DNA of 64,000 nucleotides from Parazoarcus communis SWub3 = DSM 12120 (GCF_003226565.1 NZ_QKOE01000005.1:234846-298845); one strand, 5' to 3'. Shown: positions 36,151 to 44,644, counted from the first letter of the stretch. Made by a program: numbers and translations. Notes: generated by a model from the sequence alone, not told the origin.

Positions 36151-36882
36151 ATGATGTGCTCGTCCGCCCCGGTTCTGGATCACGGCTTTGGCCCAGTCGG
36201 GCCGCCCCCCTTGAGCCCAGTGCAGGAGCAGCGCTATTTGCGCGACTACCTGCCCTTGGTGAAACGTATCGTCGGGCAACTCGCGCTGCAAGCCTCACAG
36301 GCCATGGATCGCAAGGACATGGAACAAATTGGCCTGATTGGCCTGCTTGAGTGTTTGCGACGCTATGGGGCGCCGGACGAGGGTTTTGGTCGCTTTGCTG
36401 CCTTGCGCGTACGCGGGGCAATCCTCGACGAATTGCGCCGAATGGATTGGCGTCCGCGTACGGTACGCCAGCAGGCACACAAGGTCCGGGATGTCGTCCG
36501 CGTGCTGCGCCGCGAGCTGGGTCGCGAGCCGACCGATGCAGAGGTTCAGGCCAGGGCAGGGCTGGATGATGAGGGCTATCTCGCTTTTGTGCAGGCCGAG
36601 GCATTCGAAGAGATCGAAAGCCTCGACGCGATCCTGCAGGATGGCCATGCGCAGTTCAGTGATGGTGGCCGCTCGCTGGAAGACGCATTCGTGGATCGCC
36701 GCACGCTGGAGCAGGCGCTGGCCCGGCTTGACGAGCGTGAACGCCTGATCCTGACCCTCTACTACCAGCACGAACTCACCCTCAAGGAGATCGCGTTGGT
36801 ACTGACCGTGACCGAAGCGCGGGTCTGCCAGCTGAGCAAACAGGCGCTGGCAAAGACGCGTGCCTTTCTGACTGAATCATAA
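36151..36882 (+). CDS. fliA: Flagellar sigma factor FliA (LafS)
   Basis: Sigma-28 family factor, 243 residues. Region 2 contains DRKDMEQIGLIGLLECLRRY and the -10-recognition segment around RRMDWRPRTVRQQAHK. Region 4 has LTLKEIALVLTVTEARVCQLSKQAL, where E. coli FliA has a related but different sequence. It sits between fliL and motA and is presumably held by the FlgM at 31433. The variant -10 (GTCGCCYY) at six sites in this window would be its likely target, which is an inference. Confidence 0.93.
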   Translation: MMCSSAPVLDHGFGPVGPPPLSPVQEQRYLRDYLPLVKRIVGQLALQASQAMDRKDMEQIGLIGLLECLRRYGAPDEGFGRFAALRVRGAILDELRRMDWRPRTVRQQAHKVRDVVRVLRRELGREPTDAEVQARAGLDDEGYLAFVQAEAFEEIESLDAILQDGHAQFSDGGRSLEDAFVDRRTLEQALARLDERERLILTLYYQHELTLKEIALVLTVTEARVCQLSKQALAKTRAFLTES

Positions 36883-36895
36883 TGATCGAGACATC

Positions 36896-37768
36896 ATGCT
36901 GAAGATACTGGGTTCCTTCATCATCCTGGCCGGTGTGCTGGGTGGATATTCGATGGCCAATGGCGATCTGGGCATGCTCTGGCAGCCTGCCGAGGGCATC
37001 ATCATTCTCGGGGCGGGTATTGGCAGCCTGATCGTGGGGAATCCCAAGGAGGTGCTGATTGAGATGCTTCACCAGATCAAGGGTGTCTTTGTCTTCAAGC
37101 GTCGTGCCGAGGAGTTCCAGCGCCAATTACTGATGCTGCTTTACGAACTGCTGGAAACCGTCGAGGTGGGTGGCTTGAAGGCGCTGGACGAGCATATCGA
37201 GGATCCGGAGAACAGCTCGCTGTTCAACAAGTATCCCTTGATCAGTCAGGAGCGTAATCTGATGGCCTTCATCGCGGACAACTTCCGCCTAATGGCGATG
37301 GGCAAGATCAGCGCTCATGAGCTTGAAGGCTTTCTGGAGCAAGAGCTCGATGCCATGGAGCATGCGCTGATGCAGCCGTCGCGCTCGCTCTACAGCGTGG
37401 CCGAGGCGATGCCGGGTTTCGGCATTCTGGCGGCGATCATGGGCATCATCATCACGATGGGGCACATCGACGGTTCGGTTTCCGAGATCGGCCACCATGT
37501 TGCCGCCGCGTTGGTAGGAACCTTCATCGGCATCTTCTTCTGTTATTGCCTGATGGGGCCGCTGAGCACCGCAATGGGGCAAAGGGTCAAGACCGAGCTG
37601 TCCGCACTCGAGTGTGTGCGCACCACACTGGTTGCCCACCTTGCCGGCAAGCCGACCTTGCTTGCGGTTGATGCCGGTCGCAAACTGATCGAGCAAGATG
37701 TCAAGCCTGCCTTCAAGCAGCTGGAGATCTGGGTCAACGAGTATGAGGAAGGGCGGGACGCAGCATGA
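36896..37768 (+). CDS. motA: Flagellar motor stator protein MotA (LafT)
   Basis: Proton-channel stator subunit of 290 residues with four transmembrane helices. The conserved prolines lie in MPGFGILAAIMGIIITMG and in LMGPLSTAMG, and the cytoplasmic loop carries the FRLMAMGKISAHELEGFLEQE region that contacts FliG. It closely resembles proton-type MotA rather than sodium-type PomA. It starts 13 bp after fliA and overlaps motB by 4 bp. Confidence 0.95.
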   Translation: MLKILGSFIILAGVLGGYSMANGDLGMLWQPAEGIIILGAGIGSLIVGNPKEVLIEMLHQIKGVFVFKRRAEEFQRQLLMLLYELLETVEVGGLKALDEHIEDPENSSLFNKYPLISQERNLMAFIADNFRLMAMGKISAHELEGFLEQELDAMEHALMQPSRSLYSVAEAMPGFGILAAIMGIIITMGHIDGSVSEIGHHVAAALVGTFIGIFFCYCLMGPLSTAMGQRVKTELSALECVRTTLVAHLAGKPTLLAVDAGRKLIEQDVKPAFKQLEIWVNEYEEGRDAA

Positions 37769-38691
37769 GCAGGCGTGGCAAGGGCGGTGATGACGAAATC
37801 ACCATCATCAAGCGTCGTGTCAAGAAAGGGCATGGCGATGCACATGGTGGTGCCTGGAAAGTCGCCTTTGCCGACTTCACCATGGCGATGATGGCCTTGT
37901 TCATGGTGCTGTGGATCGTTCAGCCACAGGCGCGTCACGAAATGCCTGGGCGTTCAGAGCATCTGGCAAACCCGATTCTGGATGGTGGGGCCGGGATATT
38001 CGATGGCACCAGTGCCATGGCGGTGGATTTGGGCGGAGTGCCCATGCCAGGGCCGGTCGATGCGCCTGAAAAGCGCGAGGGTGAGCAGGAGATCGAGAAC
38101 CCACAGGGCGCGCGTGGGCACGCTGGTCTGGGGGAGCTGGCCGAACTGGCTCGCACTTTGTTGAAGCTGGCTGGCGACTTTGATGCGCTGGCCAATGTAG
38201 AGGTCCAGGTCGTGCCACAAGGCCTGCGCATCCTGATCCGTGATGAGGGTGACCGGCATATGTTCCGCCGTGGCAGTGCCGTACTGGAGGGGCAGTTCGA
38301 AGCGCTGCTGGCCGCTTTGTCGGCCTTGCTGGTACAGGTGGATAACAAGCTGGTGATCAGTGGCCATACCGACTCGACCCCTTATGCAGGGCGCTCTGCC
38401 TACGACAACTGGAATCTGTCGGGTGATCGTGCCCTGCGTGCCCGACTGGTGATGGTCAATGCCGGTATGCCACCAGGCAAGGTGTTGCAGGTTTCCGCGC
38501 AGGCCGACGGCATGCCCTTGTTGCCGCAGGACACGACGAACGGCGCCAACCGGCGGATTGAGTTGCTGGTGCTGACCGAGCAGGCTGAACGTCTGTATCA
38601 ACAGCTGTTCGGTACCAATGCGCCACGCGCAAGTTTCGGCAGGGATGGTGCGCGCTACCTTGAAGGGGTCGAAGCGCAGCCCCAGCCCTGA
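37765..38691 (+). CDS. motB: Flagellar motor stator protein MotB (LafU)
   Basis: Stator subunit that anchors MotA to peptidoglycan, 308 residues. One transmembrane helix near the N-terminus carries the proton-binding Asp37 in AFADFTMAMMALFMVLW. A C-terminal OmpA-like peptidoglycan-binding domain (about residues 145-275) includes LVISGHTDSTPYAGRSAYDNW and NRRIELLV. Last gene of the fliD-motB cluster, convergent with the regulator pair on the minus strand. Confidence 0.95.
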   Translation: MSRRGKGGDDEITIIKRRVKKGHGDAHGGAWKVAFADFTMAMMALFMVLWIVQPQARHEMPGRSEHLANPILDGGAGIFDGTSAMAVDLGGVPMPGPVDAPEKREGEQEIENPQGARGHAGLGELAELARTLLKLAGDFDALANVEVQVVPQGLRILIRDEGDRHMFRRGSAVLEGQFEALLAALSALLVQVDNKLVISGHTDSTPYAGRSAYDNWNLSGDRALRARLVMVNAGMPPGKVLQVSAQADGMPLLPQDTTNGANRRIELLVLTEQAERLYQQLFGTNAPRASFGRDGARYLEGVEAQPQP

Positions 38692-38707
38692 CGTGCGGCA
38701 TTCTCAA

Positions 38708-39178
38708 TCAGCGAGCCTCGACAACGGGGCAGAATATCTGGCCGGTCTCAAGGGCATACAGGCAGGGGCCGCGCCGGATGAGCTGAATACGGGCGCCGCT
38801 ACGCTGCCCATATAGCATGCCGAAGATCATGTCGTCGTCGAGGGTTCCGGACAGTTGCTGAACCGATCCGGAGTCCACAAGCAGATACACGCCACCACGG
38901 GTACTGATGGTGCCCGAATGCTCAAGTACGGTGTCACCTTGCCGCGTCACAGCATGAAAGTGCTGGCCAGTGATGCGAAGGAGGTGTGTCGCCTCGATGA
39001 GCCGTCCGTCCGCGAGCAGGATCTGCCCCTGCGACTTGTAATAGCCGTTCTTGAGCGGCGGATCGTAGAACTGGCGATGGAACAGCGCTGCAGCCAGGGT
39101 ACCTGTTAACACCACCAGAAGCGCCGTCCCGATCGCGCGACGTGTCAAGGACACGCCATGCCGTCTCAGGATAGACAT
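38708..39178 (-). CDS. Membrane-anchored periplasmic protein, probable ToxS-like partner
   Basis: I do not recognise the family. The 156-residue product has one N-terminal transmembrane helix (about residues 14-32) and a periplasmic domain of mainly beta character with two cysteines (C139, C150). Its ATG at 39178 overlaps the 3' end of the ToxR-like gene by 13 bp, so the two are translationally coupled. Size, topology and coupling are those of ToxS/TcpH-type proteins that stabilise a transmembrane regulator; that role is inferred from position only. Confidence 0.55.
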   Translation of the reverse strand: MSILRRHGVSLTRRAIGTALLVVLTGTLAAALFHRQFYDPPLKNGYYKSQGQILLADGRLIEATHLLRITGQHFHAVTRQGDTVLEHSGTISTRGGVYLLVDSGSVQQLSGTLDDDMIFGMLYGQRSGARIQLIRRGPCLYALETGQIFCPVVEAR

Positions 39179-40017
39179 TTGCGCAGATGGTCCTCCGAGA
39201 GGCCGTCTAGTTGGCTGCGATGTAGCAGTAGCCAAGATACTGGTTGGTGTGCACGTTCGCAGTAGAGTTCGAAGTAGTTGTCTCGGCGACCGAACGTGAT
39301 TCGGACGCCGTCTCCCGCGCTGGTGGACAGGCGTTCGACGAGTTGTCGGATATGGCGGGCTCCCGCTTCCAGTTCGGGCGTGTCCCGCACATCAACGATG
39401 ACTTCTATCCTGCCGTGTTCAAATGCGATCGAGGGGGTGGGTGCAGGCGAGGGTGACTGAAGGATGAACAGGCTTGCTGCAAGCGCACATGCGAGCGAGA
39501 TGAACGCACCTGGCCACATCCATGCAGGCAGGACCCGCCGTTGCAGGATGGCTGGATGAGGCGAAGTGAGGGTACTCAGCGGAGGTTGCGGCATCGGCGC
39601 AGGCGTTGGGTTGGGCGCCGACGTTGCCTGCTGCTCCAGAAAGCGGGCGTTGAACTGATAGCCCCGGCGAGGCACGGTCTGGATGACTTCGCGCCCGCTT
39701 TCGTCACCCAGGACCTGGCGCAAGGCGTAGATCTGCTGATTGAGGCTGCCTTGGCCGACGACGCGTCCGGGCCAGGCGTACTCCATCAGGTCCTCGCGTG
39801 ACACAACCTCGCCAGGGCATTCAAGCAAGCGTTGCAGCAGGCGGCTGCCAGCATAGCCCAGGTCGATGCTCTTGCTGTCTTCACCCTGGCCCTGGGTCAG
39901 ACGGTACAAGGCGGGATCGAAGGCGAAGCACTTGCCTGCCGGACCAAAGCGAATTCGGATGATCTTGTCATCACTGCTTGGATCGTGGGCGGGCAGCGCA
40001 TCGAGTGCTGCGTCCAT
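39166..40017 (-). CDS. ToxR/CadC-type transmembrane transcription regulator (LafZ-like)
   Basis: A 283-residue, one-component membrane regulator. An OmpR-type winged helix fills residues about 20-127 (LLECPGEVVSREDLMEYAWPG, then EVIQTVPRRGYQFNARF). A proline-rich linker, a transmembrane helix (about 166-187) and a small periplasmic domain with C253 and C281 follow. V. cholerae ToxR also has a periplasmic cysteine pair. The ATG at 40017 fits the domain; upstream in-frame codons lack homology. The E. coli Flag-2 locus encodes a transmembrane regulator, LafZ, next to the flagellin gene, so this is probably its counterpart. Confidence 0.8.
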   Translation of the reverse strand: MDAALDALPAHDPSSDDKIIRIRFGPAGKCFAFDPALYRLTQGQGEDSKSIDLGYAGSRLLQRLLECPGEVVSREDLMEYAWPGRVVGQGSLNQQIYALRQVLGDESGREVIQTVPRRGYQFNARFLEQQATSAPNPTPAPMPQPPLSTLTSPHPAILQRRVLPAWMWPGAFISLACALAASLFILQSPSPAPTPSIAFEHGRIEVIVDVRDTPELEAGARHIRQLVERLSTSAGDGVRITFGRRDNYFELYCERAHQPVSWLLLHRSQLDGLSEDHLRKCLS

Positions 40018-40107
40018 GAAGAAAGGGCTCGGAATGGTGTGGTGCGGCAAAGTGTAACCGCATATGAGAGTAATTACGATAGCCCCCCTGTGGAGAGGGC
40101 GATTGAG

Positions 40108-40129
40108 ATTGAGTCCGAGCGTACTCAAT
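40108..40129. promoter_or_regulatory. Inverted repeat upstream of the ToxR-like gene
   Basis: ATTGAGT (40108-40114), 8 nt, ACTCAAT (40123-40129), a perfect 7-bp inverted repeat about 90 bp upstream of the regulator start and between it and the flagellin terminator. It may be an operator, for example for autoregulation. Confidence 0.4.
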
Positions 40130-40150
40130 TCACATTTCACGACGTGAACG

Positions 40151-40182
40151 GAAAAAAGGCCCACCTTACTATGGTGGGCCTT
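40151..40182 (-). terminator. Rho-independent terminator of the flagellin gene
   Basis: On the minus strand, AAGGCCCACC, a 7-nt loop and GGTGGGCCTT form a 10-bp stem followed by a run of T (40157-40152). It lies 22 bp past the flagellin stop and separates the flagellin genes from the ToxR-like gene. Confidence 0.9.
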
Positions 40183-40203
40183 GACGCCTTGCTCCCTGCG
40201 AAA

Positions 40204-41043
40204 TTAGCCGAGCAGGGACATGACCAGGCCGGGCATCTGACCGGTTTGCTTGAGCATGGCGATGCCGGACTGCATCAGCATCGAGTTCTTCGTCATGGCC
40301 GCGCTTTCCTTGGCGATGTCGGCATCCTTGATGCGCCCGGTGGCGGTCTCGGTGTTGTCCTTCATGTTGGCCAGGTTGTTGATGGTGTGGTTCAGGCGGT
40401 TGATGTTGGCGCCAAACTGCGCGCGCAAGGCACCGACGGCATCCAGTGCGGTTTCCAGCTCGTCCATGGCGCTGGCGGCGTTGGTGGCATCGTCCAGCGT
40501 TTCGGCCTTGACCGTGGTGATGGCCGTATTGACCTCGCCGAGTTCGGTGGCAGCGTTGAACGATAGGGTTTCGGCGCTGCTGGCTCCAATCTGGAACGTG
40601 ATGGCCGCGGTGAACTTTCCGCCAGCAGCAAACAGTGCGTCGCCTGCATACTTGGTGTTGCTGACGATGTTGGTCAGTTCGTTGCCCAGTTCGTCGTACT
40701 CGGCCTGGAGCGCGGTACGGTCGTCGTCGCTGTTGGTGTCGTTGGCGGCTTGGGTGGCCAGATCCTTCATGCGCTGCAGGATGTCGGTCATCTCGTTGAG
40801 TGCGCCCTCGCCAGTCTGCAACAGGGAGATCGAATCGCTGGCGTTGCGCATGGCCACGTCCATGCCGCGCGACTGGGCGGTGAGGCGGGTGGCGATCTGC
40901 AGGCCGGCAGCGTCGTCGGCGGCCGAGTTGATGCGGAACCCGGTACCCAGGCGTTGCTGGTTGGTACCCAGGGTGTTGTTGGTCTTGCCCAGATTGGTCT
41001 GAGTGACCAGCGAGGCGTAGTTGGTATGAATCGAGAGTGCCAT
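40204..41043 (-). CDS. fliC: Flagellin, copy 1 (279 residues)
   Basis: Filament subunit reduced to the conserved D0/D1 helices with only a short middle part. The N-terminus [20 protein letters not shown] and the C-terminus [19 protein letters not shown] are the same as in the copy at 41156-42064. The middle (about residues 85-205) differs. It has its own promoter motif at 41099-41125. Corresponds to lafA. Confidence 0.95.
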   Translation of the reverse strand: MALSIHTNYASLVTQTNLGKTNNTLGTNQQRLGTGFRINSAADDAAGLQIATRLTAQSRGMDVAMRNASDSISLLQTGEGALNEMTDILQRMKDLATQAANDTNSDDDRTALQAEYDELGNELTNIVSNTKYAGDALFAAGGKFTAAITFQIGASSAETLSFNAATELGEVNTAITTVKAETLDDATNAASAMDELETALDAVGALRAQFGANINRLNHTINNLANMKDNTETATGRIKDADIAKESAAMTKNSMLMQSGIAMLKQTGQMPGLVMSLLG

Positions 41044-41098
41044 GATGGAATCCTCTGCAGTAAATGGAAAACGTGCCGGGTGACTGCTATGACCAGAT

Positions 41099-41125
41099 AG
41101 GGCGACTGTTCCGGGCTAGGACTTA
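41099..41125 (-). promoter_or_regulatory. LafS/sigma-28-like promoter of flagellin copy 1
   Basis: Minus strand: TAAG (41125-41122), 15 nt, GTCGCCCT (41106-41099), 56 bp before the start codon. Confidence 0.7.
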
Positions 41126-41155
41126 AATGGACGGTGCGCCGACCTGGTCCTGTGT

Positions 41156-42064
41156 TCAGCCGAGCAGGGACATGACCAGGCCGGGCATCTGGCCGGTCTG
41201 CTTGAGCATGGCGATGCCGGATTGCATCAGCATCGAGTTCTTCGTCATGGCCGCGCTTTCCTTGGCGATGTCGGCATCCTTGATGCGCCCGGTGGCGGTC
41301 TCGGTGTTGTCCTTCATGTTGGCCAGGTTGTTGATGGTGTGGTTCAGGCGGTTGATGTTGGCGCCAAACTGCGCACGCATGGCGCCGACCTCGTCTAGCG
41401 CGGTCTCCAGCAGGGTGATGGTGGCGCCTGCCGTTGCGTTGGTTGCCGTGTCAGGGTCGTCGGTCGACGCGATCTCGGTGCCGGCCGTACCGTCGTCGTA
41501 GGCACTGGATGCGGCGGCGAGTGCACTGGCGAGGGTGCCGAGGGCGGTGCCGACATCGAAGGAGAGGGTTTCGGACGAGCTCGCGCCAATCTGGAAGGTC
41601 GCCGCGTTCTCGAACTTGCCGCCGGTACCGTCGGTGTTGGTGCCGTCGCTGAACAGGTTCTCACCGGCATACTTGGTGTTCTTGACGATGTTGGCCAGTT
41701 CCTTGCCCAGTTCGTCGTATTCACTTTGCAGTGCGATCAGGTCGGCGCCGCTGTTTGTGGCGTTGGCGCCCTGGGTGGTCAGGTCCTTCATGCGTTGCAG
41801 GATGTCGGTAGCCTCGTTGAAGGCGCCTTCAGCGGTCTGCAGCATCGAGATCGAGTCGCTGGCGTTGCGCATGGCCACGTCCATGCCGCGCGACTGGGCG
41901 GTGAGGCGGGTGGCAATCTGCAGGCCGGCGGCGTCGTCGGCGGCGGAGTTGATGCGGAACCCGGTACCCAGGCGTTGCTGGTTGGTGCCCAGGGTGTTGT
42001 TGGTCTTGCCCAGGTTGGTCTGAGTGACCAGTGAGGCGTAGTTGGTATGAATCGAGAGTGCCAT
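41156..42064 (-). CDS. fliC: Flagellin, copy 2 (302 residues)
   Basis: Second filament subunit with the same D0/D1 ends as copy 1 over roughly the first 70 and last 65 residues, and a slightly longer middle rich in Thr, Asp and Gly (about residues 120-210). The two genes lie head to tail 112 bp apart, each with its own late promoter, so both may be expressed. The near-identical ends could recombine to delete or swap a copy. Confidence 0.95.
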   Translation of the reverse strand: MALSIHTNYASLVTQTNLGKTNNTLGTNQQRLGTGFRINSAADDAAGLQIATRLTAQSRGMDVAMRNASDSISMLQTAEGAFNEATDILQRMKDLTTQGANATNSGADLIALQSEYDELGKELANIVKNTKYAGENLFSDGTNTDGTGGKFENAATFQIGASSSETLSFDVGTALGTLASALAAASSAYDDGTAGTEIASTDDPDTATNATAGATITLLETALDEVGAMRAQFGANINRLNHTINNLANMKDNTETATGRIKDADIAKESAAMTKNSMLMQSGIAMLKQTGQMPGLVMSLLG

Positions 42065-42121
42065 GATCTGACCCTTAGCGGTTGGTCGCGAGAGCCGGCG
42101 GATGTCGCCTGCTGAGTGCGA

Positions 42122-42148
42122 AGGGCGACCGCGTCCAGGATCGACTTA
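42122..42148 (-). promoter_or_regulatory. LafS/sigma-28-like promoter of flagellin copy 2
   Basis: Minus strand: TAAG (42148-42145), 15 nt, GTCGCCCT (42129-42122), 58 bp before the start codon, the same geometry as for copy 1. Confidence 0.7.
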
Positions 42149-42176
42149 AATCGAATGGCGTTGAATGTGAGTCGCG

Positions 42177-43004
42177 TCAGGGCTGGATCAGGGTAGAGGC
42201 AATGCCGGGTTCCACGATGCGTGCGTCCACTACCTTGTTGCTGGCGAGGTTACGAACCTTGATGGTTTCCCCGACATGGCCGTCGGCCAGTGCCTCGCCC
42301 AGGGTCGTGGCCGCAACGCCTTGGTCCTGCGCCACCAATCGGATCTGCTGGCCCTTACGTACCGGCAAGGGGGCATCCAGCAGGTTGGGTGTCAGCACCT
42401 GGCCAGCGCGCAGTCTGCGCTTGGCAACCATGCCGATGGCTTGGTCGGCGGAGGTCAGGAAACCACGTTGTGCCCGACTGACGTTGATGGTTTCCTCGGT
42501 GAGGTGGCGAGCCTCGATGGTCTGGCCGCGATCCACTGATGTTGCGACTGTCTGCACCGCAAGGGCGATGTTCTGCTGAGTGCTGACGGTCAGGCTCCAG
42601 CCTGGGGTGTCTGGACAGCGGACGTCCAGGCGCAACCTGTCCAGCGGTGAGGGCCGGGCACTGGTCTGCACGATCTCCAGCGGAGTCGAGCATCGTGGCA
42701 GTCCGTCCGGGTTGCTCAGTGGTGTCATCGTCAGGTTGTGACGCACCTCGCGCCAGCCCTCCTTGTGTGCTGTTTCGGCAATCAACGCGCCGACATGGGC
42801 GCTGACTGCCGTTTCGATCTGCTGACGGGCGCCTGCTTCGGCTGCGACTGGAACGGGCAGCAGGGTGGCGACCATGCTCAGCGCAACCAAGAGGTGACCG
42901 GGTCTCAGCTCTGGTTCCTTGCGGAAGGCGGAAACAGGATTTCCCCTTTTGGATTGCCGGCGGCCCGAACGCGGAAAGTCAGATGCGCCGTAGTGTCTGA
43001 GCAT
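42177..43004 (-). CDS. flgA: Flagellar P-ring assembly chaperone FlgA
   Basis: Periplasmic protein that helps FlgI form the P ring. The C-terminal SAF/ChapFlgA domain is clear: VDRGQTIEARHLTEETINVSR, then RLRAGQVLTPNLLDAPLPVRKGQQI, ending NKVVDARIVEPG. A signal-peptide-like segment (HLLVALSMVATLLPVPVAAEA) lies some 45 residues after the ATG at 43004, so the true start could be later (a TTG in that segment) or the leader is unusually long. It is divergent from flgB. Confidence 0.88.
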   Translation of the reverse strand: MLRHYGASDFPRSGRRQSKRGNPVSAFRKEPELRPGHLLVALSMVATLLPVPVAAEAGARQQIETAVSAHVGALIAETAHKEGWREVRHNLTMTPLSNPDGLPRCSTPLEIVQTSARPSPLDRLRLDVRCPDTPGWSLTVSTQQNIALAVQTVATSVDRGQTIEARHLTEETINVSRAQRGFLTSADQAIGMVAKRRLRAGQVLTPNLLDAPLPVRKGQQIRLVAQDQGVAATTLGEALADGHVGETIKVRNLASNKVVDARIVEPGIASTLIQP

Positions 43005-43029
43005 GGGTTTAAATCGCTTTAAATTCAAT

Positions 43030-43067
43030 TGGATATGAATTATATCCAGGTCTGGCACGAACCCTGC
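43030..43067 (+). promoter_or_regulatory. Sigma-54 promoter of the flgB-flgL operon, with adjacent palindrome
   Basis: TGGCACG (43053-43059), 4 nt, CTGC (43064-43067) matches the -24/-12 consensus with one -12 mismatch, 56 bp before flgB. Just upstream is a perfect inverted repeat TGGATAT-5 nt-ATATCCA (43030-43048). LafK is the likely activator. Confidence 0.65.
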
Positions 43068-43122
43068 TGAGACAGCACTGGCGCGCACGAGGCGCGGTCC
43101 ATAACGGCAAGGCGTTCAAGCA

Positions 43123-43479
43123 ATGAGTATACCGGTTGAACAATCCCTGAGCGTCCATGTGCGGGCGCTGGAGCTGCGCATGCAACGCAGTGAGATTCTT
43201 GCGGCCAATCTGGCCAATGAGGGAACCCCCGCATTTCAGGCGCGAGACATCGACTTTTCCCGAGAGATGCAACGGCTCGGCTCCGGCATGTCCGGTTTAC
43301 CCGATGCTGCGCCCGAGTTGATGTACCGCGTTCCGGCACAGGCCTCGCTTGATGGCAACACGGTCGAGTTGAATGTGGAACAGGCCGAGTTCTCACGCAA
43401 TGCCATGGATTTCCAGACCAGCCTGACATTTCTGACCATGAAGTTTCGTGGTCTTAAGCAGGCCATTGAGGGGCAGTGA
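43123..43479 (+). CDS. flgB: Flagellar proximal rod protein FlgB
   Basis: First rod protein, 118 residues. The N-terminus contains ILAANLANEGTPAFQARDIDF, the rod-family ANNxAN-type motif, and the C-terminus has NAMDFQTSLTFLTMKFRGL. First gene of the rod/hook operon, transcribed from the sigma-54 promoter. Its stop overlaps the flgC start. Confidence 0.95.
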   Translation: MSIPVEQSLSVHVRALELRMQRSEILAANLANEGTPAFQARDIDFSREMQRLGSGMSGLPDAAPELMYRVPAQASLDGNTVELNVEQAEFSRNAMDFQTSLTFLTMKFRGLKQAIEGQ

Positions 43480-43907
43480 TGTCATTTGATTCGATCTACC
43501 GTATTGCCGGTACGGCAATGAATGCCCAGACAGTCCGGCTCAACACCATCGCCAGCAATCTGGCCAACGCGGAATCTGCCGCATCCAGTGCCGACTCGGT
43601 GTATCGGGCACGCAAGCCGGTCTTTGCCGCGGTGTACGAGAACGGCGAGCTGACCCGGCCGCTCGGAATGGGTGGGGCGCATGTACAGGTGCTGGACGTG
43701 GTGACGACAGGGCGTGAGGTGCCGCAGCGCTATGAGCCAGGCAATCCGCTGGCCGACGCGAACGGCTATGTCTATTACGCAGATGTGAATGCGATTGAAG
43801 AGATGACCGACATGATGTCTGCATCACGCTCGTTCGAGACCGGGGTGGAGGTGCTGAACCGGGTCAAGAGCATGCAGCAGGGTTTGCTGCGACTGGGAGA
43901 GGCGTGA
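43479..43907 (+). CDS. flgC: Flagellar proximal rod protein FlgC
   Basis: Rod protein, 142 residues, with the motif MNAQTVRLNTIASNLANAES at the N-terminus and a C-terminal ASRSFETGVEVLNRVKSM helix. A GTG one codon upstream is in frame, but the ATG at 43479 overlaps the flgB stop and gives the normal MSFDSIYRIAG. Confidence 0.95.
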   Translation: MSFDSIYRIAGTAMNAQTVRLNTIASNLANAESAASSADSVYRARKPVFAAVYENGELTRPLGMGGAHVQVLDVVTTGREVPQRYEPGNPLADANGYVYYADVNAIEEMTDMMSASRSFETGVEVLNRVKSMQQGLLRLGEA

Positions 43908-44572
43908 TGTCGACGGTATATGACAGCACCTCGACCAGCAGCCAGTCCTCAAGCTCGACCGGTGCGGTGATGCAGGCAGCGGACCTGAGCGATGCGCAGC
44001 AGGTGGAAAACACTTTCCTGACTTTGCTGACCGCACAGATCAGCAACCAGGACCCCACCAACCCGCTGGATAGCACGCAGATGATGAGCCAGTACGCGGC
44101 GATGGCCCAGGTTCGCAGTATGGAGAACATGGCCTCGATGACTCGCAACAATATGATCCTGCTTGACAATCTGCAGATGCTGACGGCGGCCGGACTGGTT
44201 GGCAAGACCGTGACGGTGGAGGCGGAGTCGGTGCAGGTCGGCGAGGGGAGGCTGACCGGTATGCTTGATCAGCGTTATGCGTCCAATGACAGCGTCGTCC
44301 GTCTGACCAGCGCTGCCGGTGTCGTGACGGAAGTTCGTCTGGGTGGGCAGGCACCGGGGCTGGTTCCTTTCGATATTGATCCGCTTGCGCTGGGGCTGGC
44401 GCCAGGCAGCTACCAGATCGAGGCACTGACTGACGGCGGGGAGTATCCGGCAGTGCGCGTGGCTGGCGAGGTGGATAGGGTACTGGTCAGTCAGCAGGGG
44501 CCGGTGCTTGAGGTCAGCGGGATCGGTTCAGTGCCCTTCTATCAGATCGCCGCATTTGGCCAGACACCCTGA
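43907..44572 (+). CDS. flgD: Flagellar hook cap protein FlgD
   Basis: Scaffold that caps the growing hook, 221 residues. The conserved N-terminal segment FLTLLTAQISNQDPTNPLDSTQM is diagnostic, followed by FlgD Tudor-like and Ig-like regions. The ATG overlaps the flgC stop. A 72-bp spacer to flgE follows. Confidence 0.95.
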   Translation: MSTVYDSTSTSSQSSSSTGAVMQAADLSDAQQVENTFLTLLTAQISNQDPTNPLDSTQMMSQYAAMAQVRSMENMASMTRNNMILLDNLQMLTAAGLVGKTVTVEAESVQVGEGRLTGMLDQRYASNDSVVRLTSAAGVVTEVRLGGQAPGLVPFDIDPLALGLAPGSYQIEALTDGGEYPAVRVAGEVDRVLVSQQGPVLEVSGIGSVPFYQIAAFGQTP

Positions 44573-44644
44573 GTCGCAGTCGGTCCTGCGCTTCGCGCCC
44601 CCCCATCCAGATCGAATATCTCATTACTTCGGAGGTCTATCCTC

